A stretch of 64,000 bases of DNA from Ectocarpus siliculosus (GCA_000310025.1 FN649759.1:92282-156281), one strand, 5' to 3'; shown: positions 22,604 through 42,786, counted from the stretch's first letter. Notes: generated by a model not told the origin, from the letters alone. Translations and numbers: made by a program.

Positions 22604-23966
22604 TCAGGATGACGCCTCTACAGGAACAAGCAAACCCAGGGCTTCCGCCCCCACGGACCCTGCTGCGCCAGACGTTGACGAGGTAGAATATTCGCCCAGA
22701 GCTTGCCCGCTTGCCTTGTCCTCCACCGACACGCCGCCCCCGTCATTGGTCGCTCCGAAACGACACCTCGCCCAAGAGTCCGTGATTACCTGATCGGGTC
22801 CGGTGCAGAACGTTTATTGAGACGGCGGAAACAGCTTGTCTGAGGGGAGCTTCGCCGTCGACGGATGTGATGGTGGTGGTGGTGGTGGTATCGCTGCTGC
22901 CTTTGCACGGCTTGACTGAGGGGGGCGCTGCCGTCAACGGCTGTGCAGTTAGTGGCGTTGCTGGTGTGCGAGTTCTCCTGCTAAAGGCGTTGCTGCAACT
23001 ATTGGTGGGCGAGAGCTCCTGCAAATAGCGCTGCTATAACTATTGCTGTGCGAGTGCTCCTGCAAATAGCGCTGATAGCGCTGCTGCAACCATTGGTGCC
23101 AGTGCCTTGGCCAATAGCGCTGCTGCAACTATTGGTGTGCAAGAGCTCCTACAAATAGCGCTCCGCGATTAATGATCAGTGCCAGTGCTTCTGCTGCTGA
23201 CATTGGACCACGTGGCGTCATCCCTCAAGAGCCTCACCTTGAGGTGGTCAAACGCCATGCTCGGAAGACGCTCAACCGGGAAGAAACGTGCCTCCGCCGC
23301 GTCGTCTCCGGCGCGAGCGCTACACGCGGCCTTCGACGGCGCCCAAGCCATGAACGCCACGGTGATGGTGTGACCCCGAGGATCTCGCCCGGGATCGCCT
23401 GGCACCGCCGCCACGAAGATGATGCCGTGCATCACGTTTTAGCGTGTGTGATATACTGCAATCGGTAACTGCGAAATGTATGTTCGTATACCCTAAGTTG
23501 GTGGAATGCCTGAAATCGTTTCGGGGTCTGTGATGCTTAAGATGTTTAGACGCGTTGATAGATTCAGAGGGTTGGGAGAAGGAGTGTCCCGCGTGCAGCC
23601 GAGCTGACGTGGGGGGGGATCCGTAAATCATCCCCTCGTCACCCTACCCACCCATGTATACTTATGTGCGGGAAACCTGAAACAATATATCGTCAACAGA
23701 TCAAACTCGGGTTCACGAAAAGACGGCGTGGTCGTATCGAGAAAGACAACAGCGAGGCCGCAATCCCTCCTGTGTGCGTGTCCTGTATTTTTGCATCGAC
23801 TGCGCTATAACCGACTGACCAATGACATGCGTTGGTCCTACAAAAGTTGTACCGGGAAAAACAGGAACATCGCGTGAGTGCATATGGTTAGAGGTGGTAC
23901 GGCAGGAGTGTAAAGAAAATACAGTGGTGTAGGCAGACAAAGTGGGAGGAAGAAAGAGAGAGAGAT

Positions 23967-24034
<68 letters not shown>

Positions 24035-25138
24035 ACTGAGGGACCAAAGAACGTCTCGAAGACACGTCGTCGTTGATTGTTGGCAACCAATCCTTGCCGT
24101 GTTGCCAAGGCCTTGAATTGGCAAAAAACGAAACCGGTGAGTGTGATACTTTTTTTGATCTGAGGCATGTACCAAAGACCAAACAATAATATCACTCACC
24201 CTGCTTCGATCGATGAAATCTGAACCTTCAGCTGCGCAACGACTTCGACACATAAACACATCGCCCCCAAAATACGTCGGCGCTGGACCCTTTGTTCACG
24301 CGATTGTGTTTACTCGGAAAAGATGAACGTTGCGAATGCTGTACACTGCAAACGGTAGGGGTGAATCCTGCCTTATATCTCGGGGGAGGAGGAGGAGGAG
24401 GAGGTTACTCTTAAGCCAGGCGAGCACGCCGATAATTCTTGGCGTAGAACAAACAGCAATCGGATTGGCGCCTGCCTACGTTGTCATTCTTATCCACGAG
24501 AAACCTTCCTCACGCTCCCGCCCGGCCTGCCCTAGGTGGACGTCCACTAACGGTGCAGCCGGCTACTACAGTAGTATCCAACGCACCGTATGCTCCTGTT
24601 TGCACCATCGTGCGATTAGTGACACCGGTTTCTTCTTCCAATTCCCTCCGGGCAGCCGCGTCGAGCCCCTCGTTCTGGTCCACGAAGCCGCCTGAGAGGG
24701 GAGACCGTCGATGTACGGACAGAGGAGGAGCGGTTGATGTACATGCAGGAGGGCAGGTGTTGCTGATTGCTGTTGTGGTTGTTGCAGCTGGCGTGACTGC
24801 TGCTGATGCTGGTGGTGGCGGTGTGACTGCTGTTGCTGCTGGCGAGTCGTTGATGTTGTGCCTCCTACAACCGCCCAAATCACCATTTGTCACAAGACAC
24901 ACTTTGCCACGGAGAGGAAGCGCAAATGTAGGCATCTCTTTCGCTTACCCGGGAGAGCCCAGCCCCCCTTGAAGGGGTCATTCTTTCGCTTGATGAGCAG
25001 GATCCACGGCTTCCCCTCGTCCAGAGCGTAGATCAGGCAGTCCACCGTTACCGCCGGACGCGGCCACTGGTAACGGAACGGGAGGTCGGGCGCGGTGTCA
25101 CCGCCTCTTCCTGCCGCAGAAGCCGATAACGAAGCCAT
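22604..25138 (-). CDS. NUDIX hydrolase, ADP-ribose pyrophosphatase/NrtR-like
   Basis: Four exons join in phase: 24949-25138, 24587-24691, 23238-23398 and 22604-22789, giving 213 residues and a TGA stop. The ATG at 25138 (MASLSASAAG) is the first with a good lead into the fold. YQWPRPAVTVDCLIYALDEG and LIKRKNDPFKGGWALPGG form the first strands. The Nudix box follows: GGFVDQNEGLDAAARRELEE then ETGV, with all G, E and REUXEE positions kept. Exon 3 (RDPRGHTITVAFMAW, then AEARFFPVERLPSMAFDH) is the C-terminal pattern of the ADP-ribose pyrophosphatase/NrtR branch. Such enzymes hydrolyse nucleoside-diphosphate derivatives with Mg. Exon 4 adds a Ser/Gly-rich tail and is the least certain part; a read-through of exon 3 to a stop at 23169 is the alternative. 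It is divergent from the AAR2 gene. Confidence 0.85.
22925..23165. repeat. Tandem repeat of about 55-60 bp in NUDIX intron 3
   Basis: Four degenerate units contain GCTGCTGCAACTATTGGTG, GCGAGAGCTCCTGC and AAATAGCGCT. They lie between exons 3 and 4. Confidence 0.75.
23952..24032. repeat. GA microsatellite in NUDIX intron 2
   Basis: About 80 bp of nearly pure GA dinucleotides with two GATAGA interruptions near the start. Confidence 0.95.
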
Positions 25139-25345
25139 GGCAGGGAGGGTTGATGCCGTCGGTGTCAGGTGTCGGCCTAGCCTGCGGTGTAGTGTCGTCA
25201 CGAGCGAGGCACGAGGGCAAAGGTTTGGTCGAGGTGCTCCGGGCGCCCTTGACTCGGATATTAGGGTAGACGAAAGCTGACTTGCCTTTGACCTCCTAGA
25301 TACAAACTAGGTCAACCGAGCGGTAGCCGAGAATGGCAGCAACGG

Positions 25346-25428
25346 GTAGCGGATAATCGGCGGAACTAGACCATCCGACCAGTAAGCGCTGACTAGTCGG
25401 ATGGTCTAGTTCCGCGATTAGCGGATGC
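25346..25428. repeat. Near-perfect hairpin between the divergent NUDIX and AAR2 genes
   Basis: CGGAACTAGACCATCCGAC at 25361-25379 is matched exactly by its reverse complement at 25396-25414, with a 16-base loop. The pairing continues imperfectly outward (AGCGGATAATCGG against CGATTAGCGGA), giving a stem of about 30 bp. The intergenic region (25139-26350) is otherwise unremarkable. Confidence 0.85.
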
Positions 25429-26350
25429 TGAAGGTGTCATGATCCCCAAGACGGAGCAGCAATCGTGGGGGTAGTACACTGCTGACACATGTAGGCTAAA
25501 TACCGCAATCCTGCACTTGTGGTGATCCAAGGTGGCCGGTTGATCAGCGCCAAAATGTTGTTATTTATGAGAGATTTGCCGTTGGCTACTTGCTGCTCCT
25601 CCAGCTCACAGCATGGCGCTACAATTGGGGCGGCTCGTCTATCCTTCTCTGCCGAACATTCCGTGTATGCACTGGACAAACGCCCTCCTGGGCCAGCCGG
25701 AACACATAAGAAGATAATAGGTGGAGCGTACATTTCAACATTCAACATGTTCATGTATTTTCAACGCGTGGTGGGTGGTTTCAGCTGGCCGTCATAAGAG
25801 AGAGGGGGAAAGAAGCGAAGAGATCAGGCAATATGTACGCAAAGTTAACAGTCCCGCCGAGCACACATTGCAGAGCGTCCGCCGAAGTAAGCAACAAGAC
25901 AACTTCCCGCGGCAGACAACTTCATCGACAAGCTCATATCAAGTCCGTTCGTCGTCGTCTTGCTGGCCTTACCTTGCCTCGAAGGTGCCAGCAAGGTTCC
26001 TCGAAAGTGACCTGCTGAATCGGATGCTCGATGACGCCGCTCGAGATCTTACGCTGGGCAATGAGACGAAGCCCGCAGTGCGAGGTAGTAGTGCAGCAGC
26101 AGAGTGCTGCACCCAGGCGGCGGTGAAGAGGTTCACCAGCGGAGGAAAAGCGCGAGGCATGCACGACAGCGTGAGGTAGAGGGCGATACGGCCGGACGGG
26201 CAGGGTGTAGCGCAACAGCCGAGGGCGGAGTGCGTTAAATAACGCTCGTTCCTGGAGTTCAGCGGAGGCGTGATCCAGCGGGGATCGATCCAATGGCCAT
26301 CACCTACAAAACCAGCCGCACAACTTGAGCCGCACACAACCGACTTGACC

Positions 26351-32043
<5,693 letters not shown>

Positions 32044-32633
32044 AAGGAGGAATTCGAAAGGTATCATCTCAAGCGCTCCACTGGATCTATCCTAATCTGT
32101 GCCATGAAATAGTTAGTTTCACGAAAACGTCCAAGATTTCCGTTTTCATCTATCTTTGTCTCTCTCATCCTCTCTCTCTATCGTGGAAACGAGCCCGGGC
32201 TGCATTTTGTAGGCGGAGGCAACTTAGCGAGAGGTTGCGTCTCACTCCGTTGCTCTTAACCCTCGATGACAATAGCTCTGATGCATTTTCCTGCATGTGT
32301 AGCCTATTTCTTGGCATGACATTTTTGCATATGTGTCTACACGTGTAGTGTGTATCTCGTCCCAAGTGCCACCGTCGTAGCTTCGCTGAGCCGCTTGACC
32401 GCACGGACAACCGGTTCGTATGAGTGTAAACGACACGCAGGTTCTTCGACACTCGAACCTAGCGCTAACGTCCACGAGTCGACAACAACAACCACAATCA
32501 CCTCTGGAAGGAAGTCTACACCCCATCCCGTTCATGGGCATAGCATTGTTTTTGTAGACATATGTATACTTCATGAGGTGGTCTTGACGGGATCGCTTCA
32601 TTGGTCACGACGCTTTGTTCCATGGGGGGCTAG

Positions 32634-32716
32634 GTGATGAGGGCACTAGGTGGCGACGTGTTGGGCCTAAACCAGAATCAACATCAGCATCAGCATCAGC
32701 CGGAGGAGATGGAACA

Positions 32717-32752
<36 letters not shown>

Positions 32753-33125
32753 GCAGCCGCAGCAGCACGCTCCGAAGTCCGTGACACCAACCTCCCATCC
32801 CGTACGCGACCACCGAGAACCGGTGACGGCTGCTCCAGCAGGCGGGGGGGAGGGGAAAGACAACGGTGGGGTTGGGGTAGAGGGGGACCGAGAGGGCGGT
32901 GGTGGGCACAAACTGTCCTCGGATGCTGAACCTGTCAGCGCTGTTCTGTCGACCCCTTCGGTGGAGCACTCCCAACGTTGGTGCGAAATCGATCGCCTTC
33001 TTGAGGCTGCCTCGCCAGCAAAAAAAGTGCCGAAATCACCCTCGATAGTAACCCATGGTTCCGCCGCCACGGCCGCCGCTGCCCAACACTACGGGAAGCG
33101 GCGAGAAATGGCATCCATGGCTCCC

Positions 33126-33163
<38 letters not shown>

Positions 33164-33521
33164 CACAGCTACCGCTGCTGCTAACGTCGTAGTTCCGACT
33201 ACGCAAGCAGCAGCACCAGCAGCACCGGCCATGGCAGTGCCAGGTACCCCATCCGCCGAGGCTGCTGCTGCCGCAAGGCGCTACCCACTTCTCTTTGAGG
33301 CCACCCGGGCAAACGAGGACGTAATGATGGCGGCGGCACGCCTGGTGGATCCGGAAGAGAGGAAATACTTTAGCGGCGGCAGCGGTCGCGGTACGGCGGA
33401 GGCAGCGGTAGTACGGGAGGCGGTGACGTTTTTGGAGGAGGTCGGGGCCAGCGAGGACGGGGCAGCGGCGGTCTGGCAGGTTCGAGCGCCCGCAGCGGCA
33501 GGGGGGGTAAGGCGTAGATGA
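32634..33521 (+). CDS. Hypothetical protein, Gln/Ala-rich
   Basis: One open frame of 295 codons starts at ATG 32634. It contains alternating Q/H, a Q12 run, two poly-A runs and less biased segments: SVEHSQRWCEIDRLLEAASP near residues 110-130, and RRYPLLFEATRANEDVMMAA with LVDPEERKYF near residues 215-245. No family was recognised. The single-exon frame may be one exon of a larger gene; GTTCG after AVWQ near 33480 is a possible donor. It lies 590 bp after AAR2 on the same strand. The gap between them (32044-32633) shows no gene. Confidence 0.45.
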
Positions 33522-35889
<2,368 letters not shown>

Positions 35890-38300
35890 AGCACGAAGCT
35901 TTATCGAAAGAATCGCGAGTGGACCAGTTACACAAAACATGGGGGAGAATTCACTCCCTTCTTCACAGAAATTCTACTATTAAGCATCCGCGGTTCAACT
36001 GTACGCATGTACTCCCCCTGCCCGAGATATTTCATTGATTGTTCACAAACAATCAATAATTCAACAATTGTTTGTTCCCAAACCAACAATTTTTACCTTC
36101 GAACAATGAGCCCCACAGCCGCTTCTTCACATGCTCAAGACCACCGCCGGAGGTTCGCCGCTCGACTCCAACGCTACTCACTCCTCCTGTTGCTCCTACT
36201 GCCTGGCTGAACGCCTCCTCCTCACCGTCAGCTGCTGAAAATGTCGTGTCGTCGTCTCCTTCTCTGCCCGCACGATGACCCCTAGACGCATGGCGAACTG
36301 CTGTGCTCCTATGCTCGAACGGAGTCACATATTCTACCTCTGTCTTTGCGTTCTTCCCACGGGTGGGCCCTGCGGCGGAGGAACTGAACGTTCGTTGCTG
36401 ACCACGGGATATGTCCGGCCATTCCCAGGCAGGCGAAGAGGATGGTTGTGGGGACGATGATGTTCCATTCACACTCCCACCCCACTTGGCGCTCATGGTA
36501 CCGTCTCTGTTGCTGGTGCTGCTGCTGTGTTGCAGCCCTGCCGACTCGTCAACGTCCTCCGAGAACAGGGAGAGGAGGCCAGTTGGCAGCGTCTGCGGTG
36601 GTGCGGGCAGCTGGTTTTGGACGAAAGGTGAAGAGGAATATGCGAAAGCCTTACCAATGTGACTGTCTGCAGTGTCTGCCCCGCATTGGTCGCGTCCGAG
36701 GTGCTTCCCCTGGGATGACGGCACGGATGCCTCTGGTTGAGGATGATCGCGGCCATCTGACACCGATGGTGCTGGTGACTGTGGTACTGCTGTATGCCCA
36801 TCATGGCCGTTGCCATCAATGTTGTTGGTGGGTGTCAGCCTCGCCCGCAGTCTTTCGTTGATCTGTCATTTTCACACGGACAATCGCGTCAAGAAGGAAC
36901 AAATTTACCCTCAATCGGGACGATGATAGAGCGGGACAACCTAATCGAGAGACCAGGGGGCCAATGAAGCAAAATATGATGACAACTTCTGTCCCGAGAC
37001 ATTGCGTACATATTCACTGCTGAAAACAAACACTCTCTCGACAACTGGGAAAGCGCTAGAGTTTCCCGCAGGCCTTCCCTGTCCAATCAGATGAGAGTTA
37101 AAAGCAAATGAAGCAAATTTTCAGACCTTGATTATTCAGAAAACTTCGTGCTCCGCGGGCGGGATGGCCTCTAGACTATTTGTCCGGTCGCTGCACAGCC
37201 CAAACACCTACAAGCACACACTGAGTGGTTTCATGAGTGTTCACTCAAAGTAGGCATGCTTCCCAACCGCTCGGATGTGTCCAGCAAAGCCCCTAGACTA
37301 CTTTATTGATGTAGAGAGTCCATACTTATTACATGCCAAGCGAGTTACTGATCAACCAGTTTTCTGGGTGGGCAACTCGTGCTTCTCCGTGTTCCAAGCG
37401 TCCAAGCTATTTGCTACTTGACGCTCCTGTACATGCGCCAAAACCAATTGACCGTCGCAAACAACCATTAGGGCCTGCCTTCTCGCTCCGTCGTGGCGCC
37501 GCAACATGGTTTGTCGCGAGTGCGGAGAGCTCTGCAGAGTACCCCTCAGGTCCAGACTCACCTTGCCAAAGTCTCTAGAGTTCCGTTCCAGCCTGGTCAT
37601 CAGCACGTCACTCATGATACTCACGTTGGAGGACTCTTTGGGGAGATGTCAATAGACACGCTGCTGGTGTGTGTGTCTCCTGTGGTCTAACACCATTATC
37701 GTGAAAAATTCGGAGATGGGAGGCACGGAATCGGAGTCGGACATTACACCCCGGGCTCCCTTGATACCACGCCCGGGCCCCCCTCGAACACATCGCGGTA
37801 TGCCTCCTCAACCCCTCAGCGTCCAACGCGAAAGTCTATTTCCGCTTTAGTGGTTGCGACGACCAAAGGCTCGAATAATATCTCAGGCAAGTGCAGCTTG
37901 GTTAGGCTGATGTCACTGCTGTGATGGTCAATCGAAGACCGAGTGCTGTTTTTGTGAACGAAGCGCCGCCTATGACACAATCGTCTGGCAGCTTCATTCT
38001 TGATGCTGGAGGGAATGAAACACACTTTCACCCCCCTGCACCGGCGCTGCTCCTGCTCCTACCTGGCAGAGTCACATTGCTTACTCCCGCAAAAAGAGCC
38101 ACAGTAGTGCTGTCGGCAAGCAACATGTGACTTGCAGCCTACCATCAGACTTCTGCATACTACGCTATCACCCAGGTTTCAGCTTGGTCTAGCTGGTGAC
38201 CATGAAAACATGTACCACACTGTATGATATTATAGTCAATCTCCAAAGAACGCGCCCAGGGTACAAAATGCCTGCTGGCGCGTGTCTTGATTTTGGATGC
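35890..38300 (-). mobile_element. Dispersed repeat, copy 1, with a minus-strand ORF
   Basis: This stretch matches 62250-64000 over most of its length, starting near GACCAGTTACACA and ending near TGCTGGCGCGTG. The minus ORF 36053-36763 (236 codons, MSDGRDHPQPEASV at its start) is Ser/Gly-rich. The other copy has it broken by frameshifts, which suggests it once coded. A second minus block at 37816-38031 (KVCFIPSSIKNEAARRLCHR) also has a decayed counterpart in copy 2. No RT, integrase or transposase motif was seen. About 550 bp near 36830-37400 is absent from copy 2. Confidence 0.6.
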
Positions 38301-38502
38301 GAGAAACGTTCCCCGTCGACAGCAAAGAAAGTCCAATGTGCTGCGAATACTCGAAATATTGTAATTCCTTGCCGGGCGAGCACATTGCGAGACCGGTCCG
38401 AGCTTGTGGGACAGTGAGGAGATTCGCACCCACGCCTCACACCTCCAGAGGATATCGGATAGTCCAGCAGAAATTGTATATTTCATTGACATGTGGGCAA
38501 AC

Positions 38503-38753
38503 TGTTAGTATACCCTTGTTAGTATACCCTTGTAAGTGTGTTGAAGATGATGGTATCACTTGTATTTAGGACAGCAGACACGATCAGGACGCGGCGGGAG
38601 AGAGAGAGTGCCACGACACAGCAAGCACTCCCGCAGGGTCGAGCCCCGTGGATCAATCATGAAACCAACCCAGGGGACTATCAATTCCTATCTGCGTAGC
38701 CAACTCCTACAGTCCCGTTGGAATATTCTCATCCGCTCATGCACACACGAACA
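38503..38753 (-). repeat. 3' LTR of the 38.5-42.8 kb element
   Basis: 251 bp, the 237-bp LTR plus a 14-bp terminal duplication. Confidence 0.9.
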
Positions 38754-39840
38754 CCCTCCCTGGTTCTTTACGCTAGTAACTAACCACTAGTGGGCATGCA
38801 CACGCCGGATGTGACGAAAACCCAAACGGACAAAAAAACCAACGCGAAAAAATAACAGGGGGAAACCCGGCCTCCGGGTCAAAACCCCCACCACTATTCA
38901 CCGTTCCACCAGATACTGTCACTGTTGCGCTACCAGAGCAAGATCAATACATGCATAATACCAGTCGCGCCAGAATCCACGCTCGGAATCTTTATCTACA
39001 AACGTGGGCGGCGTGCTATCATATTCTTCCTGCATGAAGTACCAAGATCATAACCCTGTTACCAACAACGGCCTATCCCAATTCTTGGTAAGCAATAGCG
39101 TAAGACTATCCTGAGGAGTTGGTTCAAACAACTACCATGCGGGTGCACTACTATCTGTTCTTCAAACAAACATCAGACAAACTTTGAAAACGCCCCCCCT
39201 CGCTGACGTAACACAGCGCACCGGGGCAAAAGGCAATCATCCAACATTTTCTGAGCGACACACAACCGGCATGCATTTTTCGACAATCCTCTGTTCTCGT
39301 CGACGTACAACACTGGTGTCCCAATTTTTCCTCATACGTTCCTTCAGCGGTTCCAACAGTATCCCATATTCCTGCACATTTCGCGACCTGGAGAACGGCC
39401 CGACGTGGCCGCAATCAAGAATTTTCAACCAAATGACTACCAGGAAAATACTGAACATGTGGACGCGAACGCCTCCGAGAAACACGGAACACCCTCCCTG
39501 GCTCTCAACCAAAGTGCACTCATGACAACTAACAAGGATTACCAACTTCGCTACGAATACCATCAAACACCAAGTACCGTCAAGAAAGAAGTGCCAATCC
39601 AGCACTGTGATGCGTGTTGCTCCCCTCCCAGCGCTCGTCCCGGCCTGTAGCCTCGCCAGAAAAAGGAGTTCCCGTTTTAGCACCACGATGCAAGTACCCT
39701 CCCCTCCACGCCCCTTCCGACGTGCCGCGGGGTTCCCCCTCACGCCCTTTCCGGCGCGCCACGGGGCTGCTTCGGTTTTCTCCCCCCCTCACGCCCCGTC
39801 CGACGCGCCATGGGGCCTTAGATATATTTTTTATTTTTTG

Positions 39841-41460
39841 GTTGTTGCCCTCCCACGCCCCTCCCGTCGCGGCTGCGAGCACACGGCCCTCCCGCCGTGT
39901 TATTTGATTGTTGCCCTCCCGCGCCCCTCCCGTCGCGGCTGCGAGCACACGGCCCTCCCGCCGTGTTATTTGAATGTTGCCCTCCCGCGCCCCTCCCGTC
40001 GCGGCTGCGGGCACACGGCCCTCCCGCCGTGTTCTTTGGTTGTTGCCCTCCCGCGCCCCTCCCGTCGCGGCTGCGGGCACACGGCCCTCCCGCCGTGTTA
40101 TTTGGTTGTTGCCCTCCCGCGCCCCTTCCGTCGCGGCTGCGGGCACACGGCCCTCCCGCCGTGTTATTTTGTTGTTGCCCTCCCGCGCCCCTCCCGTCGC
40201 GGCTGCGAGCACACGGCCCTCCCGCCGTGTTATTTGATTGTTGCCCTCCCGCGCCCCTTCCGTCGCGGCTGCGGGCACACGGTCCTCCCGCCGTGTTATT
40301 TGGTTGTTGCCCTCCCGCGCCCCTCCCGTCGCGGCTGCGGGCACACGGCCCTCCCGCCGTGTTATTTGGTTGTTGCCCTCCCACGCCCCTTCCGTCGCGG
40401 CTGCGGGCACACGGCCCTCCCGCCGTGTTATTTGGTTGTTGCCCTCCCGCGCCCCTTCCGTCGCGGCTGCGGGCACACGGCCCTCCCGCCGTGTTCTGCG
40501 AACATTGCCCCCCCCCCCACGCTCCTTGCTGCGCGGCACGGGGCTGTTTTGCTTGTTGCCCTCCCGCGCCCCTTCCGTCCCGGCTGTGGGCACACGGCCC
40601 TCCCGCCGTGTTATTTGGTTGTTGCCCTCCCGCGCCCCTCCCGTCGCGGCTGCGAGCACACGGCCCTCCCGCCGTGTTATTTGATTGTTGCCCTCCCGCG
40701 CCCCTCCCGTCGCGGCTGCGGGCACACGGCCCTCCCGCCGTGTTATTTGATTGTTGCCCTCCAGCGCCCCTTCCGTCGCGGCTGCGGGCACACGGTCCTC
40801 CCGCCGTGTTATTTGGTTGTTGCCCTCCCGCGCCCCTTCCGTCGCGGCTGCGGGCACACGGCCCTCCCGCCGTGTTATTTGGTTGTTGCCCTCCCGCGCC
40901 CCTCCCGTCGCGGCTGCGGGCACACGGCCCTCCCGCCGTGTTATTTGGTTGTTGCCCTCCCGCGCCCCTCCCGTCGCGGCTGCGAGCACACGGCCCTCCC
41001 GCCGTGTTATTTGATTGTTGCCCTCCCGCGCCCCTTCCGTCGCGGCTGCGGGCACACGGTCCTCCCGCCGTGTTATTTGGTTGTTGCCCTCCCGCGCCCC
41101 TCCCGTCGCGGCTGCGGGCACACGGCCCTCCCGCCGTGTTATTTGGTTGTTGCCCTCCCACGCCCCTTCCGTCGCGGCTGCGGGCACACGGCCCTCCCGG
41201 CCGTGTTATTTGGTTGTTGCCCTCCGGCGCCCCTTCCGTCGCGGCTGCGGGCACACGGCCCTCCCGCCGTGTTCTGCGAACATTGCCCCCCCCCACGCTC
41301 CTTGCTGCGCGGCACGGGGCTGTTTTGCTTGTTGCCCTCCCGCGCCCCTTCCGTCGCGGCTGTGGGCACACGACCGTCACGCCGTGTTCTCTGAATGTTG
41401 CCCCCCCACGCCCCTTCCGTCGCGGCTATGGGCACACGGCCTTGCGGCCGGTTTTCTGTG
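39841..41460. repeat. 66-bp minisatellite, about 25 units, inside the LTR element
   Basis: Units repeat every 66 bp with a core like CGTCGCGGCTGCGGGCACAC and GGCCCTCCCGCCGTGTTATT. Two shortened units (50-52 bp, with GCTCCTTGCTGCGCGGCACG) sit at 40501 and 41279, and one unit has an extra G near 41200. The block at about 40171-40553 recurs at about 40949-41330, showing a higher-order duplication with an offset of 778 bp. Because 66 is divisible by three and the unit lacks stops, open frames of 520-595 codons appear on both strands; none is taken as a gene. Related diverged units continue left to about 39700. Confidence 0.93.
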
Positions 41461-41799
41461 AGTCCACCCTCCCACGCTGCTGCAATGGTGCCATCTTCAC
41501 CGTCTCCTGCTGCTGCTGTTGTGTGTGGATGGAGCGCGCGCAGTGACTCGCGCGGCGATGATGTATTTCCTCCGCCTCTTCTTACAAGGCCTCACGTGCT
41601 GCATCCAGCTCCTCGTCATCGCTCGCCGCCACGATCGCCAGGACTGCCTACAGGGTCTGCACGATACTGACCGATGCCCCCGCTTGTTGCACCGATATTA
41701 TCTACTGCCTCACCCCACCGTGTCCTTCTTCCCATGGCCCCACGATTAGCTTCACCTGGTTGCTCTGATGGCGCATCGACGGCGTCGTGGGGATGCATG

Positions 41800-42507
41800 C
41801 TACCCCAGCTCTCTAGACGCAAGCACTTTCCCGCGGTCGACAGGCACACTTGGTGTGCCGTCTGCGGCACCCCCTCCAGCGCCGCACAGCTTTTCTCGAC
41901 GTGATGAGTACGTTGCTCTGACTCTTCGGCAAGTGCCTCGAGCGGCGGCTGCATCTCTACCAGCGTTGCCTATGTTGTAGAGGTATTCGGTATTCTGGGA
42001 TCTACCAAACCCACCGTTAGCAGGGACCTGAAATGCCCACACCGGTTCGCCTTCCGCAACCGGCCGACTGCTGATGATCTCTTCTGCAGCCGTGTAGCCT
42101 ATGCAAGCGCCCACCGCAGCAGGCTGCTCTTGGGATGATGACCCCCTGACGTCCCCGCTGCCCGGTCCTATGCCCAGGTCCGCTCCAGCAGGGATCCTTG
42201 GCACTACCGGGCTGGTTCCCGGTCTGGTGCTTCTTCCCCCGTGCTGTGCGGGCGGCGTGATTCCGTCGTTGTGCGGCCCCTCTTCCAGCAGACCGCGGGC
42301 AGACGTAGCGCCCGTAACGACAGCGCCCACCGTGGCGCCGCCGGACTCCCCCTCCTTCTCCAACTTTCCGAGGGCGGCTCGGAGTAGCCCTGCCAACTGC
42401 TGTACCTCGTCCGTCAGGCCTGAAACTTTGCTCTCCAGGTTGCCAACCCTGCCCTGCGTACTAGTGGTGACGTCGGCAGCCTCTGCTGCAACATCGGCGC
42501 CACTCAT
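41800..42507 (-). CDS. Gag-like protein of the 38.5-42.8 kb LTR element
   Basis: 235 codons from the ATG at 42507 (MSGADVAAEAADV), close behind the 5' LTR. A predicted coiled coil follows at about residues 18-50 (VGNLESKVSGLTDEVQQLAG and on), then a Gly/Pro/Ser-rich region and EPVWAFQVPANGGFGR near residue 160. No zinc knuckle is visible. The position behind the LTR and the coiled-coil N-terminus fit gag; homology was not tested. A start upstream at 42537 would need a non-ATG codon. Confidence 0.6.
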   Translation of the reverse strand: MSGADVAAEAADVTTSTQGRVGNLESKVSGLTDEVQQLAGLLRAALGKLEKEGESGGATVGAVVTGATSARGLLEEGPHNDGITPPAQHGGRSTRPGTSPVVPRIPAGADLGIGPGSGDVRGSSSQEQPAAVGACIGYTAAEEIISSRPVAEGEPVWAFQVPANGGFGRSQNTEYLYNIGNAGRDAAAARGTCRRVRATYSSRREKLCGAGGGAADGTPSVPVDRGKVLASRELG

Positions 42508-42544
42508 CTCCAGCACGGGTTCCCTCGAGGGATACACTCTAGAG

Positions 42545-42781
42545 TGTTAGTATACCCTTGTAAGTGTGTTGAAGATGATGGTATCACTTGTATTTAGGAC
42601 AGCAGACACGATCAGGACGCGGCGGGAGAGAGAGAGTGCCACGACACAGCAAGCACTCCCGCAGGGTCGAGCCCCGTGGATCAATCATGAAACCAACCCA
42701 GGGGACTATCAATTCCTATCTGCGTAGCCAACTCCTACAGTCCCGTTGGAATATTCTCATCCGCTCATGCACACACGAACA
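42545..42781 (-). repeat. 5' LTR of the 38.5-42.8 kb element
   Basis: 237 bp, followed on its outer side by the target duplication CAAAC. Confidence 0.9.
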
Positions 42782-42786
42782 CAAAC

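Larger units (their letters stand above)
38503..42781 (-). mobile_element. Young non-autonomous LTR retrotransposon carrying a minisatellite
   Basis: Direct repeats at 38503-38753 and 42545-42781 begin TGTTAG and end GAACA on the plus strand (TG...CA). The shared 237 bp look identical by eye. The 38503 copy has an extra 14 bp at its outer end, a duplication of TGTTAGTATACCCT. CAAAC at 38498-38502 and 42782-42786 is a perfect 5-bp target duplication. A purine tract (AGGGAGGG on the minus strand) abuts the 38753 end and gag is on the minus strand, so the element reads right to left. The interior has gag and a 66-bp repeat array but no protease, integrase or RT. Recent insertion is inferred from LTR identity. 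Confidence 0.9.

Noticed and set aside
22542-22793. Plus-strand ORF of 83 codons
   Set aside because: It overlaps the fourth NUDIX exon on the minus strand, which is supported by phase and splice signals.
39607-41546. Open frames of 520-595 codons on both strands
   Set aside because: They come from a 66-bp repeat whose length is divisible by three and lacks stops; overlapping frames on both strands cannot all be genes.
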